A DNA stretch of 64,000 nt from Fibrobacter succinogenes (GCA_902756345.1 CACVQR010000007.1:124001-188000), one strand, 5' to 3'. Positions 24,988-34,435 are shown, numbered from the stretch's first letter. Notes: generated from the letters alone by a model not told the origin. Translations and numbers: made by a program.

Positions 24988-25914
24988 TTATTCTGCGAAG
25001 AGCGCGGTAGAAAGGTAACGGTCGCCGGTATCTGGGAGGAGTGCGACAATCGTCTTGCCCTTGTTTTCCGGGCGCTTCGCGAGTTCCTTCGCGGCCCAGA
25101 GGGCGGCACCAGAAGAAATGCCAACGAGTACGCCTTCCTTCTTGCCGATTTCACGGCCGGCTTCGAAGGCGGCTTCGTTTTCGACAGCGATCACTTCGTC
25201 GTACACCTTGGTGTTCAAAGTTTCAGGAATAAAGCCTGCGCCAATGCCCTGAATCTTGTGTGCGCCAGCAGTACCCTTGGTAAGTACCGGAGAGCTAGCC
25301 GGTTCAACGGCTACAATCTTCACGTTCGGATTCTTGGACTTGAGGTATTCGCCTACGCCTGTGACCGTACCACCGGTACCGACACCGGCCACAAAAATAT
25401 CAACTTTACCATCGGTGTCTTCCCAAATTTCAGGACCGGTGGTGGCCTTGTGGGCTGCCGGGTTTGCCGGGTTCACGAACTGGCCCGGAATAAAGCTGTT
25501 CGGGATTTCCTTGGCGAGTTCATCGGCCTTTTCGATAGCGCCCTTCATGCCCTTGGCGCCTTCGGTCAGCACGAGTTCTGCGCCGTAAGCCTTCATAATC
25601 TGGCGGCGTTCCACGCTCATGGTTTCGGGCATCACGATGATGATGCGGTAGCCACGTGCTGCAGCGACAGATGCAAGACCGATACCGGTGTTGCCCGAAG
25701 TCGGTTCGATAATCACGGCACCCTTCTTGAGCTTACCGCTCTTTTCTGCTTCGTCAATCATCGCCTTTGCAATACGATCCTTCACGGAACCGGCGGGGTT
25801 GAAGTATTCGAGCTTTCCAAGAATCTTGGCTCCGAGGCCTTCTTCGATATGGGTGAGTTCGAGAAGCGGGGTGTGACCAATGAGCTGGTCGGCGGAGGTA
25901 TAGATTTTAGACAT
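24988..25914 (-). CDS. cysK: Cysteine synthase A (O-acetylserine sulfhydrylase)
   Basis: PLP enzyme making cysteine from O-acetylserine and sulfide. 308 residues, the normal length. The PLP lysine lies in [15 protein letters not shown] (about residue 43), the substrate-binding TSGNTG loop in [14 protein letters not shown] (about 68-76), the phosphate-binding loop [16 protein letters not shown] (about 175-190) and [11 protein letters not shown] near the C-terminus. It is the last gene of a same-strand sulfur cluster with an Fe-ADH and metY, preceded by an Rrf2 regulator, and ends at its own terminator. Confidence 0.96.
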   Translation of the reverse strand: MSKIYTSADQLIGHTPLLELTHIEEGLGAKILGKLEYFNPAGSVKDRIAKAMIDEAEKSGKLKKGAVIIEPTSGNTGIGLASVAAARGYRIIIVMPETMSVERRQIMKAYGAELVLTEGAKGMKGAIEKADELAKEIPNSFIPGQFVNPANPAAHKATTGPEIWEDTDGKVDIFVAGVGTGGTVTGVGEYLKSKNPNVKIVAVEPASSPVLTKGTAGAHKIQGIGAGFIPETLNTKVYDEVIAVENEAAFEAGREIGKKEGVLVGISSGAALWAAKELAKRPENKGKTIVALLPDTGDRYLSTALFAE

Positions 25915-25955
25915 GTTTTTAATCCTTATCTTTGAATTGTTTTTTCTGTTAAAAT

Positions 25956-27116
25956 TTACAAAGCTAACGTCAAAATGTCCTTGATTGCGGTTGCATCTAA
26001 AGGTACATAATGCCCGACATTGCCGTTTCTTACGGCTCTTGCGGCCATGGCGTCAAAATCCTTGTTGTCGATCTTGAGTTCTGCCAGGGTTGTTGAGAGG
26101 TGCAGTTTCTTGAAGAAAGCCGAAAGCTTTTCTGACAAAATATAAGCTCGTTCCGTTTCGTTGTAGTTGTAGGAATCTACTCCGAAAACCCTGCTTGCCA
26201 AAAGTGCAAGCCTCCAGGGCTTTTTCTCGGCCATGTACTTGGTCCAAGCGACGGTGACAACGGCCATGCCTTCGCCGTGAGTGATGTTGTACTGCGCCGA
26301 AAGTTCATGCTCGATTCGGTGAGAGCCCCAGTCCGCGCGACGCCCCGCATCCAGGAATCCGCCGTGAGCAACGCTCGCGAGCCACTGGATTTCACCACGG
26401 GCATTGACGTCCTTCTGATCTTTCAAGAGCTTGTCCGCATTCACGAGCAATGCGCGAATCGCGCCTTCAATCAGGTAGTCCGTCGTGTCGGAATTCTTTT
26501 CGTCCGAGAAATAGCGTTCCAGCAAGTGAGAAAGTACGTCCGCGATTCCCACGAAAGTCTGGTATGCCGGCAGGCCCACCGTGTATTTCGGGTTCATAAT
26601 GGCAAATTTCGGAATGATTCGGTCATCTTCAAAGCCGAGTTTCCATTCACCGCTCGAAAGAATCGCCGCGTTCGAAGTCTCGGAACCACTCGAGGCTGTC
26701 GTTGCAATCACGCCAATCGGCAAAACCTGCTTGGGCGAGATGCCTTTTTCAAAGAAATCCCACACGTTGCCATCGTACGGAATGCCGAGTGCCACTGCCT
26801 TTGCCGTATCAATCGAACTTCCTCCACCGACCGCGAGCACAAAGTCCACCTGGTTTTCCTTGCCCTGCTTCACGAGTTCGCGCACCAGGTCAATCGAAGG
26901 GTTCGGTACCACATTCCCGTTTTCCGAAAAACGAATCCCGAGTTCAGCGACAGCTGCCTTGATCACATCGTAAATGCCCAGCGTCTTGATAAAGTCACCG
27001 CTGTAAACGAGTTGGAGTGACTTTACATTGTGTGCGGCCAAAAGTGATTTTAGCTTCTGTTCACTGTGCTCGCCAAAAATGATTTTTGCAGGATTATAAT
27101 ATTCGAAGTCAATCAT
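25956..27116 (-). CDS. Iron-containing alcohol dehydrogenase (butanol dehydrogenase-like)
   Basis: NAD(P)H-dependent aldehyde/alcohol oxidoreductase. 386 residues. The nucleotide-binding signature [15 protein letters not shown] is at about 95-110, and the metal-binding Asp/His set is seen in [14 protein letters not shown] (about 195-208) and [23 protein letters not shown] (about 265-287). The N-terminal [14 protein letters not shown] is typical of the BdhA/YqhD branch. It lies between metY and cysK on the same strand but has a terminator ahead of it, so it may have its own promoter. Its physiological substrate cannot be told. Confidence 0.9.
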   Translation of the reverse strand: MIDFEYYNPAKIIFGEHSEQKLKSLLAAHNVKSLQLVYSGDFIKTLGIYDVIKAAVAELGIRFSENGNVVPNPSIDLVRELVKQGKENQVDFVLAVGGGSSIDTAKAVALGIPYDGNVWDFFEKGISPKQVLPIGVIATTASSGSETSNAAILSSGEWKLGFEDDRIIPKFAIMNPKYTVGLPAYQTFVGIADVLSHLLERYFSDEKNSDTTDYLIEGAIRALLVNADKLLKDQKDVNARGEIQWLASVAHGGFLDAGRRADWGSHRIEHELSAQYNITHGEGMAVVTVAWTKYMAEKKPWRLALLASRVFGVDSYNYNETERAYILSEKLSAFFKKLHLSTTLAELKIDNKDFDAMAARAVRNGNVGHYVPLDATAIKDILTLAL

Positions 27117-27149
27117 TTAATACTCTCCGTTACTGTCTTAATGGCAGTT

Positions 27150-27210
27150 TATAAAAAAGAATCCAGTCCGACGAACGTTTCCTAATGGTGAAAACGCCGT
27201 CGGAACTGGA
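27150..27210 (-). terminator. Rho-independent terminator of metY
   Basis: TCCAGTCCGACG (27162-27173) pairs with CGTCGGAACTGGA (27198-27210) with one bulged base. On the minus strand the stem is followed by TTCTTTTTTAT. It lies 17 bases beyond the metY stop. Confidence 0.85.
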
Positions 27211-27226
27211 AACTCAATGCAATCAA

Positions 27227-28510
27227 TTAGATTGCGGCAAAGCCGTTTTCGAGGTCAGCAATAATGTCTTCGTAATGTTCCGTACCGATAGACACGCGGA
27301 TCGTTGCCGGGGTAATTTCGGCCGCGGCCAATTCTTCCGGAGAAAGTTCTGCGTGCGTGGTGGTGTACGGGTGAATCACGAGGCTCTTCACGTCGGCGAC
27401 GTTTGCAAGCAGGCTGAAAATTTTCAGGTTGTCAATGAACTTGAAGGCTTCTTCCTGACCGCCCTTGATGTCGAAGGTGAAAATGGAACCGCCGCCATTC
27501 GGGAAGTACTTCTTGTAAAGTTCGTGGTCCGGATGGTTCGGGAGGCTCGGATGGCTCACGCGGGTAACCTTTGGATGCTTGGTGAGGAACTCGATAACCT
27601 TCTTGGTGTTTTCCACATGGCGATCCAGGCGGAGAGAAAGCGTTTCGACACCCTGCAACAGGAGGAATGCGTTGAACGGAGAAATTGCAGCACCTTCGTC
27701 GCGGAGGAGAATCGTGCGAACGTAGATCACGTAAGCAGCGGCGCCCGTCGCGGTGAAAGGAATTCCGTAGCTCGGGTTCACTTCGGTGAACTGCGGGAAC
27801 TTGCCGGATGCAGCCCAGTCGAACTTGCCGCCGTCCACGATGATACCGCCGAGAGTCGTGCCGTGGCCACCGATGAACTTGGTAGCGGAATGCACCACAA
27901 TGTCGGCACCGTGTTCAAGCGGACGAATCAGATACGGAGTACCGAAGGTATTGTCGATCACCAGAGGAATCTTGTTCTTGTGGGCGATTTCAGCGATGGC
28001 TTCGATATCCGGGATGTCGGAATGCGGGTTGCCGAGCGTTTCGATAAAGATGAGCTTCGTGTTGCTCTTGACAGCAGCTTCGACACTCTTGAGATCGTGG
28101 GTGTCAACGAAAGTCGTTTCGATACCGAAGTCGCGGAGCGTGTGCTGCAGCAGGTTGAAGGTACCGCCGTAAACCGTACGCTGTGCAACCACGTGGTCAC
28201 CCTTGCGGGCGAGAGCCGTAATGGCGTAGGTAATGGCAGCTGCACCGGAAGCGACGGCGAGAGCGGCAACACCACCTTCGAGGGCTGCGATACGTTCTTC
28301 GAGCACACCCTGCGTAGAGTTGTTGATACGGCCATAGACGTTACCGGCGTCCTTCAGGGCGAAACGGTCAGCGGCATGCTGAGCGCTATGGAACACGTAG
28401 GAAGTGGTCTGGTAGATGGGAACTGCGCGAGAATCGGTTGTGGGATCTGCATGTTCCTGGCCAACGTGAACCTGGAGAGTTTCGAAATGGAGCTTGTTCT
28501 GTGTAGTCAT
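27227..28510 (-). CDS. metY: O-acetylhomoserine sulfhydrylase (homocysteine synthase)
   Basis: Cys/Met-metabolism PLP enzyme that makes homocysteine from O-acetylhomoserine and sulfide. 427 residues, typical of MetY/Met17 rather than the shorter MetB/MetC. Landmarks: [29 protein letters not shown] (split over about residues 10-38), [22 protein letters not shown], and the PLP lysine in [19 protein letters not shown] (about 205-223). It has a 345-base leader with several hairpins and an Rrf2 regulator gene directly upstream. Together with cysK it gives two entry points of sulfide into amino acids. Confidence 0.93.
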   Translation of the reverse strand: MTTQNKLHFETLQVHVGQEHADPTTDSRAVPIYQTTSYVFHSAQHAADRFALKDAGNVYGRINNSTQGVLEERIAALEGGVAALAVASGAAAITYAITALARKGDHVVAQRTVYGGTFNLLQHTLRDFGIETTFVDTHDLKSVEAAVKSNTKLIFIETLGNPHSDIPDIEAIAEIAHKNKIPLVIDNTFGTPYLIRPLEHGADIVVHSATKFIGGHGTTLGGIIVDGGKFDWAASGKFPQFTEVNPSYGIPFTATGAAAYVIYVRTILLRDEGAAISPFNAFLLLQGVETLSLRLDRHVENTKKVIEFLTKHPKVTRVSHPSLPNHPDHELYKKYFPNGGGSIFTFDIKGGQEEAFKFIDNLKIFSLLANVADVKSLVIHPYTTTHAELSPEELAAAEITPATIRVSIGTEHYEDIIADLENGFAAI

Positions 28511-28760
28511 TGTATAAATTCCTTTTTTGATTGTTGTCCGCGGTGGGACGATTAAATGGTTTGTTGTTTTTTATGCCTGGCTTTTCCAGGATGGTTCAGT
28601 TCTGTTACACATTCGACAACTCATAGGCTATCCTACCTTTGCGACTCTTCCTCGCGTGTCATTCCGGTTTTGGTTCGGAACGAATTTTTTTTGTTAATTG
28701 CTTTGAACGGCTAATCCGTTCGACAGGTGGTAAATTAGAACTTTAATCCCACCAAATCAA
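28511..28760 (-). promoter_or_regulatory. Multi-hairpin leader of metY
   Basis: The 345 bases between the Rrf2 gene and metY hold no gene. Reading toward metY there are at least four inverted repeats: CCCACC/GGTGG (28748-28753 with 28726-28730), GAACGG/CCGTTC around a 5-base loop (28705-28721, perfect), TTCCG/CGGAA (28662-28680) and CCTGG/CCAGG (28576-28590). No T-run follows any of them and I cannot match the conserved cores of SAM-I, SAM-II or cobalamin riboswitches by eye. It may be a regulatory leader or an operator region for the neighbouring Rrf2 protein. Confidence 0.45.
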
Positions 28761-28855
28761 TAGGAAAATAAAGCGGTATGCAAGAAATTTGCTTACATTT
28801 TTCTTACTAATAGTTTTAAGCTATAACCAGTACTCAAAAAAAAGCGGTTTAAACG

Positions 28856-29314
28856 CTATAAACCGCAATTCCAGTTCTTTCCGCCAGGAATTTTACCCTT
28901 GGCCTTTGGACTATTGCGCAAAAATTGGTCCAGTTTGACACCATCCAGGTAATCCTTGATCATGGAATGGAGTTCTTTCCATACCGGGAGCGTAATGCAG
29001 ATGTTGGCGCGTTCGCAGGTGTTTTCCTTTTCGTCAAGGCAGGCGACGGGCGAAACGGATGTTTCTACAACCGAAAGGATTTGCCATACGCTACATTGGG
29101 CGGGTTCGCAGTTGAGCCTGTAACCGCCGGCTTTGCCGCGGGCGCCCGTAAGCAGTTTGCCGCGAACGAGCGAACCTAAAATGCCTTCAAGGTATTTTTC
29201 AGAAATTTGCTGTCTTTCGGCAAGTTCCTGTAATTTCACGTATTCGTCCTTGCTGTGTTGAGCAAGGTCAATCATGACGCGCAGTGCATAGCGGCCTTTG
29301 GTAGAAATTCTCAT
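28856..29314 (-). CDS. Rrf2-family transcriptional regulator with three-cysteine cluster motif
   Basis: 152 residues. An N-terminal winged helix (MRISTKGRYALRVMIDLA, then LAERQQISEKYLEGILGSL and GARGKAGGYRL) is characteristic of Rrf2 proteins. Three cysteines at 92, 100 and 106 (ACLDEKENTCERANIC) stand where IscR has its [2Fe-2S] ligands (92, 98, 104), so a metal cluster is plausible. The adjacent sulfur genes (metY, cysK) argue for a CymR- or IscR-like role in sensing cysteine or Fe-S status. A short palindromic AT-rich stretch (CTTATT...AATAAG, 29322-29342) upstream of its start could be an autoregulatory site. Confidence 0.88.
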   Translation of the reverse strand: MRISTKGRYALRVMIDLAQHSKDEYVKLQELAERQQISEKYLEGILGSLVRGKLLTGARGKAGGYRLNCEPAQCSVWQILSVVETSVSPVACLDEKENTCERANICITLPVWKELHSMIKDYLDGVKLDQFLRNSPKAKGKIPGGKNWNCGL

Positions 29315-29358
29315 AATAATGCCTTATTTTCTTAAATAATAAGAATTAATTTCGGGCT

Positions 29359-30630
29359 TTAGAAAAAATGCACCGGAATTTGAGTCTTTTTCTTGCTAGC
29401 TGGTTCGATTACCGCTGCCGAAAACTTAGCTGCGCCGAATAACTTATTCGTTATGGCGACGACTTCGTCTTCGGGCATGGACTGGATTAGCTTTTCGGAC
29501 TGATCCATGGTATGGAATTCGCCCAAGTGCAGCACTTGTTCGGCCATGCGCACAACGCGCTTTTCGGGACTGTCTGCGCCCAAATACATGGCACCGAGGA
29601 TGTTCGTCTTGGTGCGTTCGTATTCACCCTTATTGAATCCGCGCTTCAAGAAGTTACGGATTTCGTTGAGAGAAAGTTCTAACGCCGTGTTCAACTGGTG
29701 CGGTTCGGTGGCGAGGGATACGCCCCAGTCGGTGCAGTCGAGGTAAACGTCGGCGGTTGAATACACGGAGTAGGCAAGTCCCTTGTCTTCGCGGATTTTT
29801 TGGAACAGGCGGCTGGCCATGCCGGCACCCATCGCTACGTTAAAGAGCGAAAGGGCGCAGCGGGCGCGTTCATCCATCAGGCTTCGGTCAAAGCTTAAAC
29901 CCCAGAAAAGGTTCGATTGTGCAATGTCTTGTTTCTGTACGACTTTGACGCTGTTGCTTGCCTTGTAAATGTCGGTGGGTATGGTGCCGTTCACTTTCTT
30001 TTGTGCGAATTTTTCAGCACAAAGTTCTACAAGTTCATCGTGATTGACTTTACCCGAGGCGCAAATCAGGAGCGGAATCTCGCTTACGACTTGTTCCTTG
30101 TACTTGAGCATTTGCTTGTGCGTGAGCGCCTTGACTTGCTTGATGTTTCCGGTAATGGAATGGGCGATTCCGCTGCCTTTAAAGTGGATGGCGTTAAAGA
30201 CGTCGCCTACGATTTCTTCGGGAATGTCGTCGTAGCTGTGGATTTCTTCGATAATCACACGGCGTTCTTTTTCCATTTCCTTCTTGTCCATGCGCGGGTG
30301 CATGAGCATGTCGGCAATCACGTCGATGGCGAGTGGCAAGTGGCTGCGTTCGATTTGCGCATAGAATCCTGTTTCCTGGCGGGTGGTATAGGCTTCCAGG
30401 TTTCCGCCCTTGTCTTCGATAGCGCGGGCGATTTCTAGTGCGCTCCGGTTTTCGGTTCCCTTGAATACCAAGTGTTCGTAAAAATGACTCAGGCCAAATT
30501 CGTCTTTCGCTTCGTGACGCGATCCGCGCGGCACCCAGACGCCAACCGCAACCGAGTAGGCATGCGGCATGTAGTCCGTTAAAATCGTGATTCCGTTATC
30601 GAGAACTGTTTTCTTTACAATCTGTTTCAT
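29359..30630 (-). CDS. M16-family zinc metallopeptidase (insulinase-like)
   Basis: 423 residues, the length of single-chain bacterial processing peptidases. The inverted zinc motif HxxEH is present in GLSHFYEHLVFKGT (about residues 47-60), and the downstream third ligand Glu lies in the ERRVIIEEIHSYDD region. The C-terminal M16 domain is recognisable from GAGMASRLFQKIREDKGLAYSVYS. No signal peptide is seen, so it is probably cytoplasmic. It is downstream of the NERD gene and a family C repeat, and upstream of the Rrf2 gene, all on the same strand. Confidence 0.93.
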   Translation of the reverse strand: MKQIVKKTVLDNGITILTDYMPHAYSVAVGVWVPRGSRHEAKDEFGLSHFYEHLVFKGTENRSALEIARAIEDKGGNLEAYTTRQETGFYAQIERSHLPLAIDVIADMLMHPRMDKKEMEKERRVIIEEIHSYDDIPEEIVGDVFNAIHFKGSGIAHSITGNIKQVKALTHKQMLKYKEQVVSEIPLLICASGKVNHDELVELCAEKFAQKKVNGTIPTDIYKASNSVKVVQKQDIAQSNLFWGLSFDRSLMDERARCALSLFNVAMGAGMASRLFQKIREDKGLAYSVYSTADVYLDCTDWGVSLATEPHQLNTALELSLNEIRNFLKRGFNKGEYERTKTNILGAMYLGADSPEKRVVRMAEQVLHLGEFHTMDQSEKLIQSMPEDEVVAITNKLFGAAKFSAAVIEPASKKKTQIPVHFF

Positions 30631-30637
30631 ATTTATT

Positions 30638-30677
30638 AGTAGGAAGTAGGCAGTAGGAAGTTGGCGGTAGGAAGTGG
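30638..30677. repeat. Heptamer-periodic intergenic repeat, family C
   Basis: AGTAGGA, AGTAGGC, AGTAGGA, AGTTGGC, GGTAGGA, AGTGG at strict 7-base steps, between the M16 gene and the NERD gene. Confidence 0.85.
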
Positions 30678-30684
30678 TTTGTAA

Positions 30685-31560
30685 TTAAGAAAGCGCTGTC
30701 CCTCTTTTGCTGGCGTAATCTCTATGTTGCTTCTTCACTTCTTCGCTCACGTTCATGCAGCCTTGCAATTTATAATAAAAGTCTTCGAGTTGTTGCATGC
30801 TGTAAATGGTCTTGCGGCCCGTGATGCGCTTGAGTAGAGCGTCTTGCAATTCGCTGCAGTGGACGATGCTCCAGAATTCGTTATCCTTGGGCACTTTTCG
30901 TAAGGTGCAGCGGTCGCTGAAAACCACGAACGAAATAAAGTGTGCCTGCTCGTGACGAATCTTGAGGAAATGTTCCAACGCCAAGATGTGTCCGATATTT
31001 TGACGAATCGGATTGTGGAACGTGTGTTCGGTGCTTGCGTTCAAGTGTTGATTCCAACGCTCGCTTTCGAGGTCGCCTGCGATTTCGCCGGAAAGGTTCT
31101 TGCTTTCGAGAACGTAAATGCCCGACTGGTGCAAAAGCAGTGCGTCAATTTCGGTGTAGCCTGCGCGGGCCGGAATGTATAGGTTCCGCATCAGAACATA
31201 CCGGCGCTTGTCGGTATCGCAGACGCGGGCGGTCAGAGCCATCATCGCGGCTTCGCCAAAAATGCCGCGTGGGTCGTTGGCGAAGCGCTCGTCATTGAAT
31301 TTCGGATTTGGCTTGAAGAAGTTTTCGCTGCGGGTAGGCGCGTGCGTGATACCGTAGCCGCCCAATTCAAAAGGCTTGTCGAAACCAGGTGTGCCACGGT
31401 CGCTGAAATTCCGTCGGCGTTCCTGCTCAAAATCGCGGAATGTTTTGTGACGGCCGTCTCCATGGTACATTTTCGGATTCTTCTTCGGCGATTTGCCCTT
31501 AAGCTTAAAAAAGACGAGGGCGAGCAACAGAATGATGCCGATGAGAGTCGAAAAAGTCAT
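30685..31560 (-). CDS. Membrane-anchored NERD-domain protein
   Basis: 291 residues. One N-terminal membrane helix (FSTLIGIILLLALVFFKL) and a NERD (nuclease-related) domain at about 115-240: YVLMRNLYIPARAGYTEIDALLLHQSGIYVLESKN, where the Glu-Ile-Asp and the later Glu-Ser-Lys are the D/E-x-K nuclease-like residues, then ILALEHFLKIRHE. Family members are thought to be DNA-processing or to have lost activity; the role is unknown. It is followed by a family C repeat and the M16 gene. Confidence 0.82.
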   Translation of the reverse strand: MTFSTLIGIILLLALVFFKLKGKSPKKNPKMYHGDGRHKTFRDFEQERRRNFSDRGTPGFDKPFELGGYGITHAPTRSENFFKPNPKFNDERFANDPRGIFGEAAMMALTARVCDTDKRRYVLMRNLYIPARAGYTEIDALLLHQSGIYVLESKNLSGEIAGDLESERWNQHLNASTEHTFHNPIRQNIGHILALEHFLKIRHEQAHFISFVVFSDRCTLRKVPKDNEFWSIVHCSELQDALLKRITGRKTIYSMQQLEDFYYKLQGCMNVSEEVKKQHRDYASKRGTALS

Positions 31561-31612
31561 GCCGCAAGTATAGTAAAAAAGAGGCTCGGCGGAGCGAACC
31601 TCTTGCGTTTAC

Positions 31613-34054
31613 TTAAACTCTTCCGAAGCGGCGAGTTTTGCGGAAGGGCTTGTCGCCAAAGCTTCGCTCGTCGTGGTCCTTGCGGAACGGGCGATCTTCG
31701 AACTTGCCCGGCTTACGGTCCGCAAACATCTTTTCGCGGCGGGCCTTACGGTTTTCGAAAGGCTTGTCGTCGAACTTTTTGCCGTGGCGGTCGCCAAAGT
31801 CCTTGCGGCCTTCGCCGCGGTGGAAACTGCGGCGGTCTTCGCGGCTCGCGCGCGGGCGGGTTCCCGGAGCGGGGCCGGTAGGCGGTTCGTCGGTCATTAG
31901 GCGGAATCTGGATTCATTGCCGCGAATCGTCATGTCGGCGAGAATGTCGAGGACTTCCTGCGGCATGGTTTCGGGGAGTTCCACGGTGCTGAACTTGTCG
32001 AACAGCTTGATGCGCCCGATGTTGGAACTGCTGATGTTGCCTTCGCCGGCGATAGCGCCTACGATGTCTCGCGGCGTCACGTGGTCGCGGCGGCCTACAC
32101 CTAGGTAGTAGCGCAGGTAGCCTTCTTCGACGCCGTTCGCGCCTTCGTTGCGTTCCTTGCGGAGCCTACTCTTTTCTTCGCGGTCGAGTCCAAAGTTGTC
32201 GTTGCTGCGGTCGCGGCGTTCGCCTCTTTCGCGCGGAACGTCAAGCGGCTTGAGTTCCGGGAACAGCGGCTGCTTTTTCTGCCAAATCTTGATGACGGCG
32301 GCGGCGATGTCGATGGCGGTTAATACTTCGCTAGATCCTTCGACTTCGCTATCGCTTCGCTCAGGATGACACTCTGCGTTTTGACTTTCGTCTACCATCG
32401 ATTGGACGAGTTCCTTGAACTTGTCGAGTTCGCCGGTGGTAATCACACTCTTGATTTTGTCCTTGAAGGCGGCCACGCGCTTTGCGCTGATAACTTCAGC
32501 CGTCGGCAATTCCATCGTTTCAATCGGCTGACGGGTTGCCTTCTCGATAATTTTCAGCATCTTCTTTTCACGCGGGGTGATGAAGAGGATGGCGTTTCCG
32601 CTGCGGCCTGCGCGGCCCGTACGGCCGATGCGGTGCACATAAGATTCGGTGTCGAAGGGAATGTCGTAGTTCACCACGTGCGTAATGCGGTCCACGTCGA
32701 TTCCGCGGGCGGCCACGTCGGTGGCGACAACGATATCGAGCTTGCCCATCTTGAGCCGGTTGATGGTGCGTTCGCGCATGGACTGGGCGAGGTCGCCGTT
32801 CAAGGGAGCCACATTGAAACCGCGGCTTTCGAGCTTTTCGGCGACTTCAGTGGTGTTCTGCTTGGTGCGTACGAAAATCAGCACACCGTCAAAGTCTTCG
32901 CCTTCGAGTACGCGGGCGAGTGCTTCAATTTTGTGCTCGTTCTTTACGAGCAAGTAACGCTGACGGATATTTTCGACGGTCGTCGTCTTGCCTTCAATGC
33001 AGGCTTCTTCGTATTCGCCCAGGTGCTGTTCAATAATCTTCTTGACTTCTTTAGGCATGGTAGCGCTAAAGAGGGCGCGCTGGGCGCTTGCCGGGATTTC
33101 CTTGAGGATGGTTTCCACATCTTCCATGAATCCCATGTCGAGCATTTCGTCGGCTTCGTCGAGAACGATAGCCTTTACGCCCGAAAGCACGATGGAACCG
33201 CGCTTGATGTGGTCAATCAGGCGGCCTGGAGTGGCGACCACGATGTTTGCCTGGCGCTTGAGGGCGCGGAGCTGTACGGCGATGTCCTGTCCGCCGTAAA
33301 CCGGAACCACATGCACCTTCGGCATTTTGGCGGCATACTGCTGGATGGCTTCGGCTACCTGGATCGCAAGTTCGCGGGTCGGCGTGAGCACGAGCATCGA
33401 GGTTTCGTGACCGTTAAAGTCGAGCCTCGAAAGCAGCGGAAGCGAGAATGCGGCGGTCTTGCCGGTACCGGTCTGGGCCGTGCCGAGCAAGTTTGCTCCC
33501 TGCAACAGGGCGGGAATCGCCTTCGCCTGAATGGGAGAGGGTGTCTCGTAGTTCAATGCCTTGATGGCTTCAAGAACTTCGTCTGCAAGTCCGAGGTCTT
33601 CGAATGTGACCAGCGCTTCGTCAGCGGGTTCCGTGTCTTCGGCTAGTTCATCGTCAGAATTGATGTCGGATTCTTCAGCAACAGTTTCGTTGGCCGGAGC
33701 TCTGTCAGCGGCGTCTTCCACAGCGTGTTGTTCTTCTTCGACCGGTTCGGCGCAGTCTTTCTTGGATTCTGCGTAGTCTTCGTCGCAGTCATCTTCGGGC
33801 TGTTCTGCTTCACCTTCTTCGAATTCGACCTTTGTGCCGACTTCAATGGCCGACTTGCAGCCTTTCTTGAGCACGTCGCCCTCTTCGTCCACAACCACGC
33901 CATTCGGGTTCACTTCGAGGAATGCGGCTTCGTCTGCCTCGTCTTCGTCGGCTCCGCCTGCGATGGCGTTCAAAAACGCGTCTGCTTCGCGGGCAATCTT
34001 GGATTTGGGGTCAATAGCTTCTTCAGGAATACGTTCTTCAGTATTCTTCGTCAT
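31613..34054 (-). CDS. DEAD-box RNA helicase (DeaD/CsdA-like) with acidic N-terminal extension
   Basis: ATP-dependent RNA helicase, likely in ribosome assembly or RNA decay. 813 residues. A strongly acidic ~140-residue N-terminus precedes the core: Q motif (YETPSPIQAKAIP), Walker A AQTGTGKTAAF, LDEADEMLDMGF (DEAD), SATMP, and motif VI YVHRIGRTGRAGRSG. A DbpA-type RNA-binding domain (LRYYLGVGRRDHVTPRDIVGAI...NIGRIKLFDKFSTVEL) sits at about 640-710, followed by an Arg/Lys/Asp-rich tail. Residues ~558-575 contain ECHPERSDSEVEGSS, the translation of a dispersed repeat (32331-32381), in the linker after the helicase core. Confidence 0.93.
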   Translation of the reverse strand: MTKNTEERIPEEAIDPKSKIAREADAFLNAIAGGADEDEADEAAFLEVNPNGVVVDEEGDVLKKGCKSAIEVGTKVEFEEGEAEQPEDDCDEDYAESKKDCAEPVEEEQHAVEDAADRAPANETVAEESDINSDDELAEDTEPADEALVTFEDLGLADEVLEAIKALNYETPSPIQAKAIPALLQGANLLGTAQTGTGKTAAFSLPLLSRLDFNGHETSMLVLTPTRELAIQVAEAIQQYAAKMPKVHVVPVYGGQDIAVQLRALKRQANIVVATPGRLIDHIKRGSIVLSGVKAIVLDEADEMLDMGFMEDVETILKEIPASAQRALFSATMPKEVKKIIEQHLGEYEEACIEGKTTTVENIRQRYLLVKNEHKIEALARVLEGEDFDGVLIFVRTKQNTTEVAEKLESRGFNVAPLNGDLAQSMRERTINRLKMGKLDIVVATDVAARGIDVDRITHVVNYDIPFDTESYVHRIGRTGRAGRSGNAILFITPREKKMLKIIEKATRQPIETMELPTAEVISAKRVAAFKDKIKSVITTGELDKFKELVQSMVDESQNAECHPERSDSEVEGSSEVLTAIDIAAAVIKIWQKKQPLFPELKPLDVPRERGERRDRSNDNFGLDREEKSRLRKERNEGANGVEEGYLRYYLGVGRRDHVTPRDIVGAIAGEGNISSSNIGRIKLFDKFSTVELPETMPQEVLDILADMTIRGNESRFRLMTDEPPTGPAPGTRPRASREDRRSFHRGEGRKDFGDRHGKKFDDKPFENRKARREKMFADRKPGKFEDRPFRKDHDERSFGDKPFRKTRRFGRV
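32331..32381. repeat. Dispersed repeat (TCATCCTGAGCGAAGCGA type) inside the DEAD-box gene
   Basis: On the coding strand the stretch holds TCATCCTGAGCGAAGCGA followed by AGTCGAAGGATCTAG, with inverted ends around GATCC. From memory, closely similar words occur as dispersed intergenic repeats in several bacterial genomes; this has not been checked. Here it is in frame, translated as CHPERSDSEVEGSS. Confidence 0.65.
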
Positions 34055-34271
34055 AATACGCCTTCAGGACCCGTAAACTTCATCTGCGGCCCATGCCGCA
34101 CTATCGAATGGTTCTTATGCCGGTTGTCCGGCTGAACCTTGAAAAGCCCCGAAGCGCACTCGCGCTTATAAACCTGAAGTTTTTTGGATCCATTTTGTTG
34201 GATTTGCGGCCAAATGTAGAAATAAAGGGCCCGATTTCAAAGGGTTGCAAGTTTTTCTTTAGAAATGGGCG

Positions 34272-34300
34272 TAGACAACCGAAAAATATTTTACTACATT
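34272..34300 (+). promoter_or_regulatory. Candidate promoter of tRNA-Ser
   Basis: TAGACA (34272-34277), 17 bases, TACATT (34295-34300), with the tRNA beginning 12 bases later. The rest of the gap from 34055 shows nothing gene-like. Confidence 0.55.
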
Positions 34301-34311
34301 GTGCGAACCTC

Positions 34312-34396
34312 GGAGAGATGCCAGAGTGGTCGAATGGGCCGGTCTCGAAATCCGGAGTCTGTCACAGGACCGAGGGTTCGAATCCCTCTCTCTCCT
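34312..34396 (+). tRNA. tRNA-Ser (anticodon CGA)
   Basis: Acceptor GGAGAGA pairs with TCTCTCC; the anticodon arm CCGGT-CTCGAAA-TCCGG has CGA in the loop; a long variable arm (AGTCTGTCACAGGACC) marks a class II tRNA; the T arm is GAGGG-TTCGAAT-CCCTC. CCA is not encoded. A strong terminator follows. Confidence 0.95.
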
Positions 34397-34401
34397 TGAA
34401 A

Positions 34402-34435
34402 CAAAAAGCGGAGCCGTAAGGCCCCGCTTTTTGTT
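34402..34435 (+). terminator. Terminator of tRNA-Ser
   Basis: AAAAAGCGGAGCC and GGCCCCGCTTTTT form a stem with a GTAA loop, ending in a T-run 38 bases after the tRNA. The A-run on the other side makes it usable for the convergent surface-protein gene too. Confidence 0.85.

Noticed and set aside
27185-28555. 456-codon open frame opposite metY
   Set aside because: Shadow of metY on the other strand, with no recognisable domain.
28511-28760. SAM-I, SAM-II or cobalamin riboswitch
   Set aside because: The conserved core words of these classes are not seen by eye; kept as an unrecognised leader.
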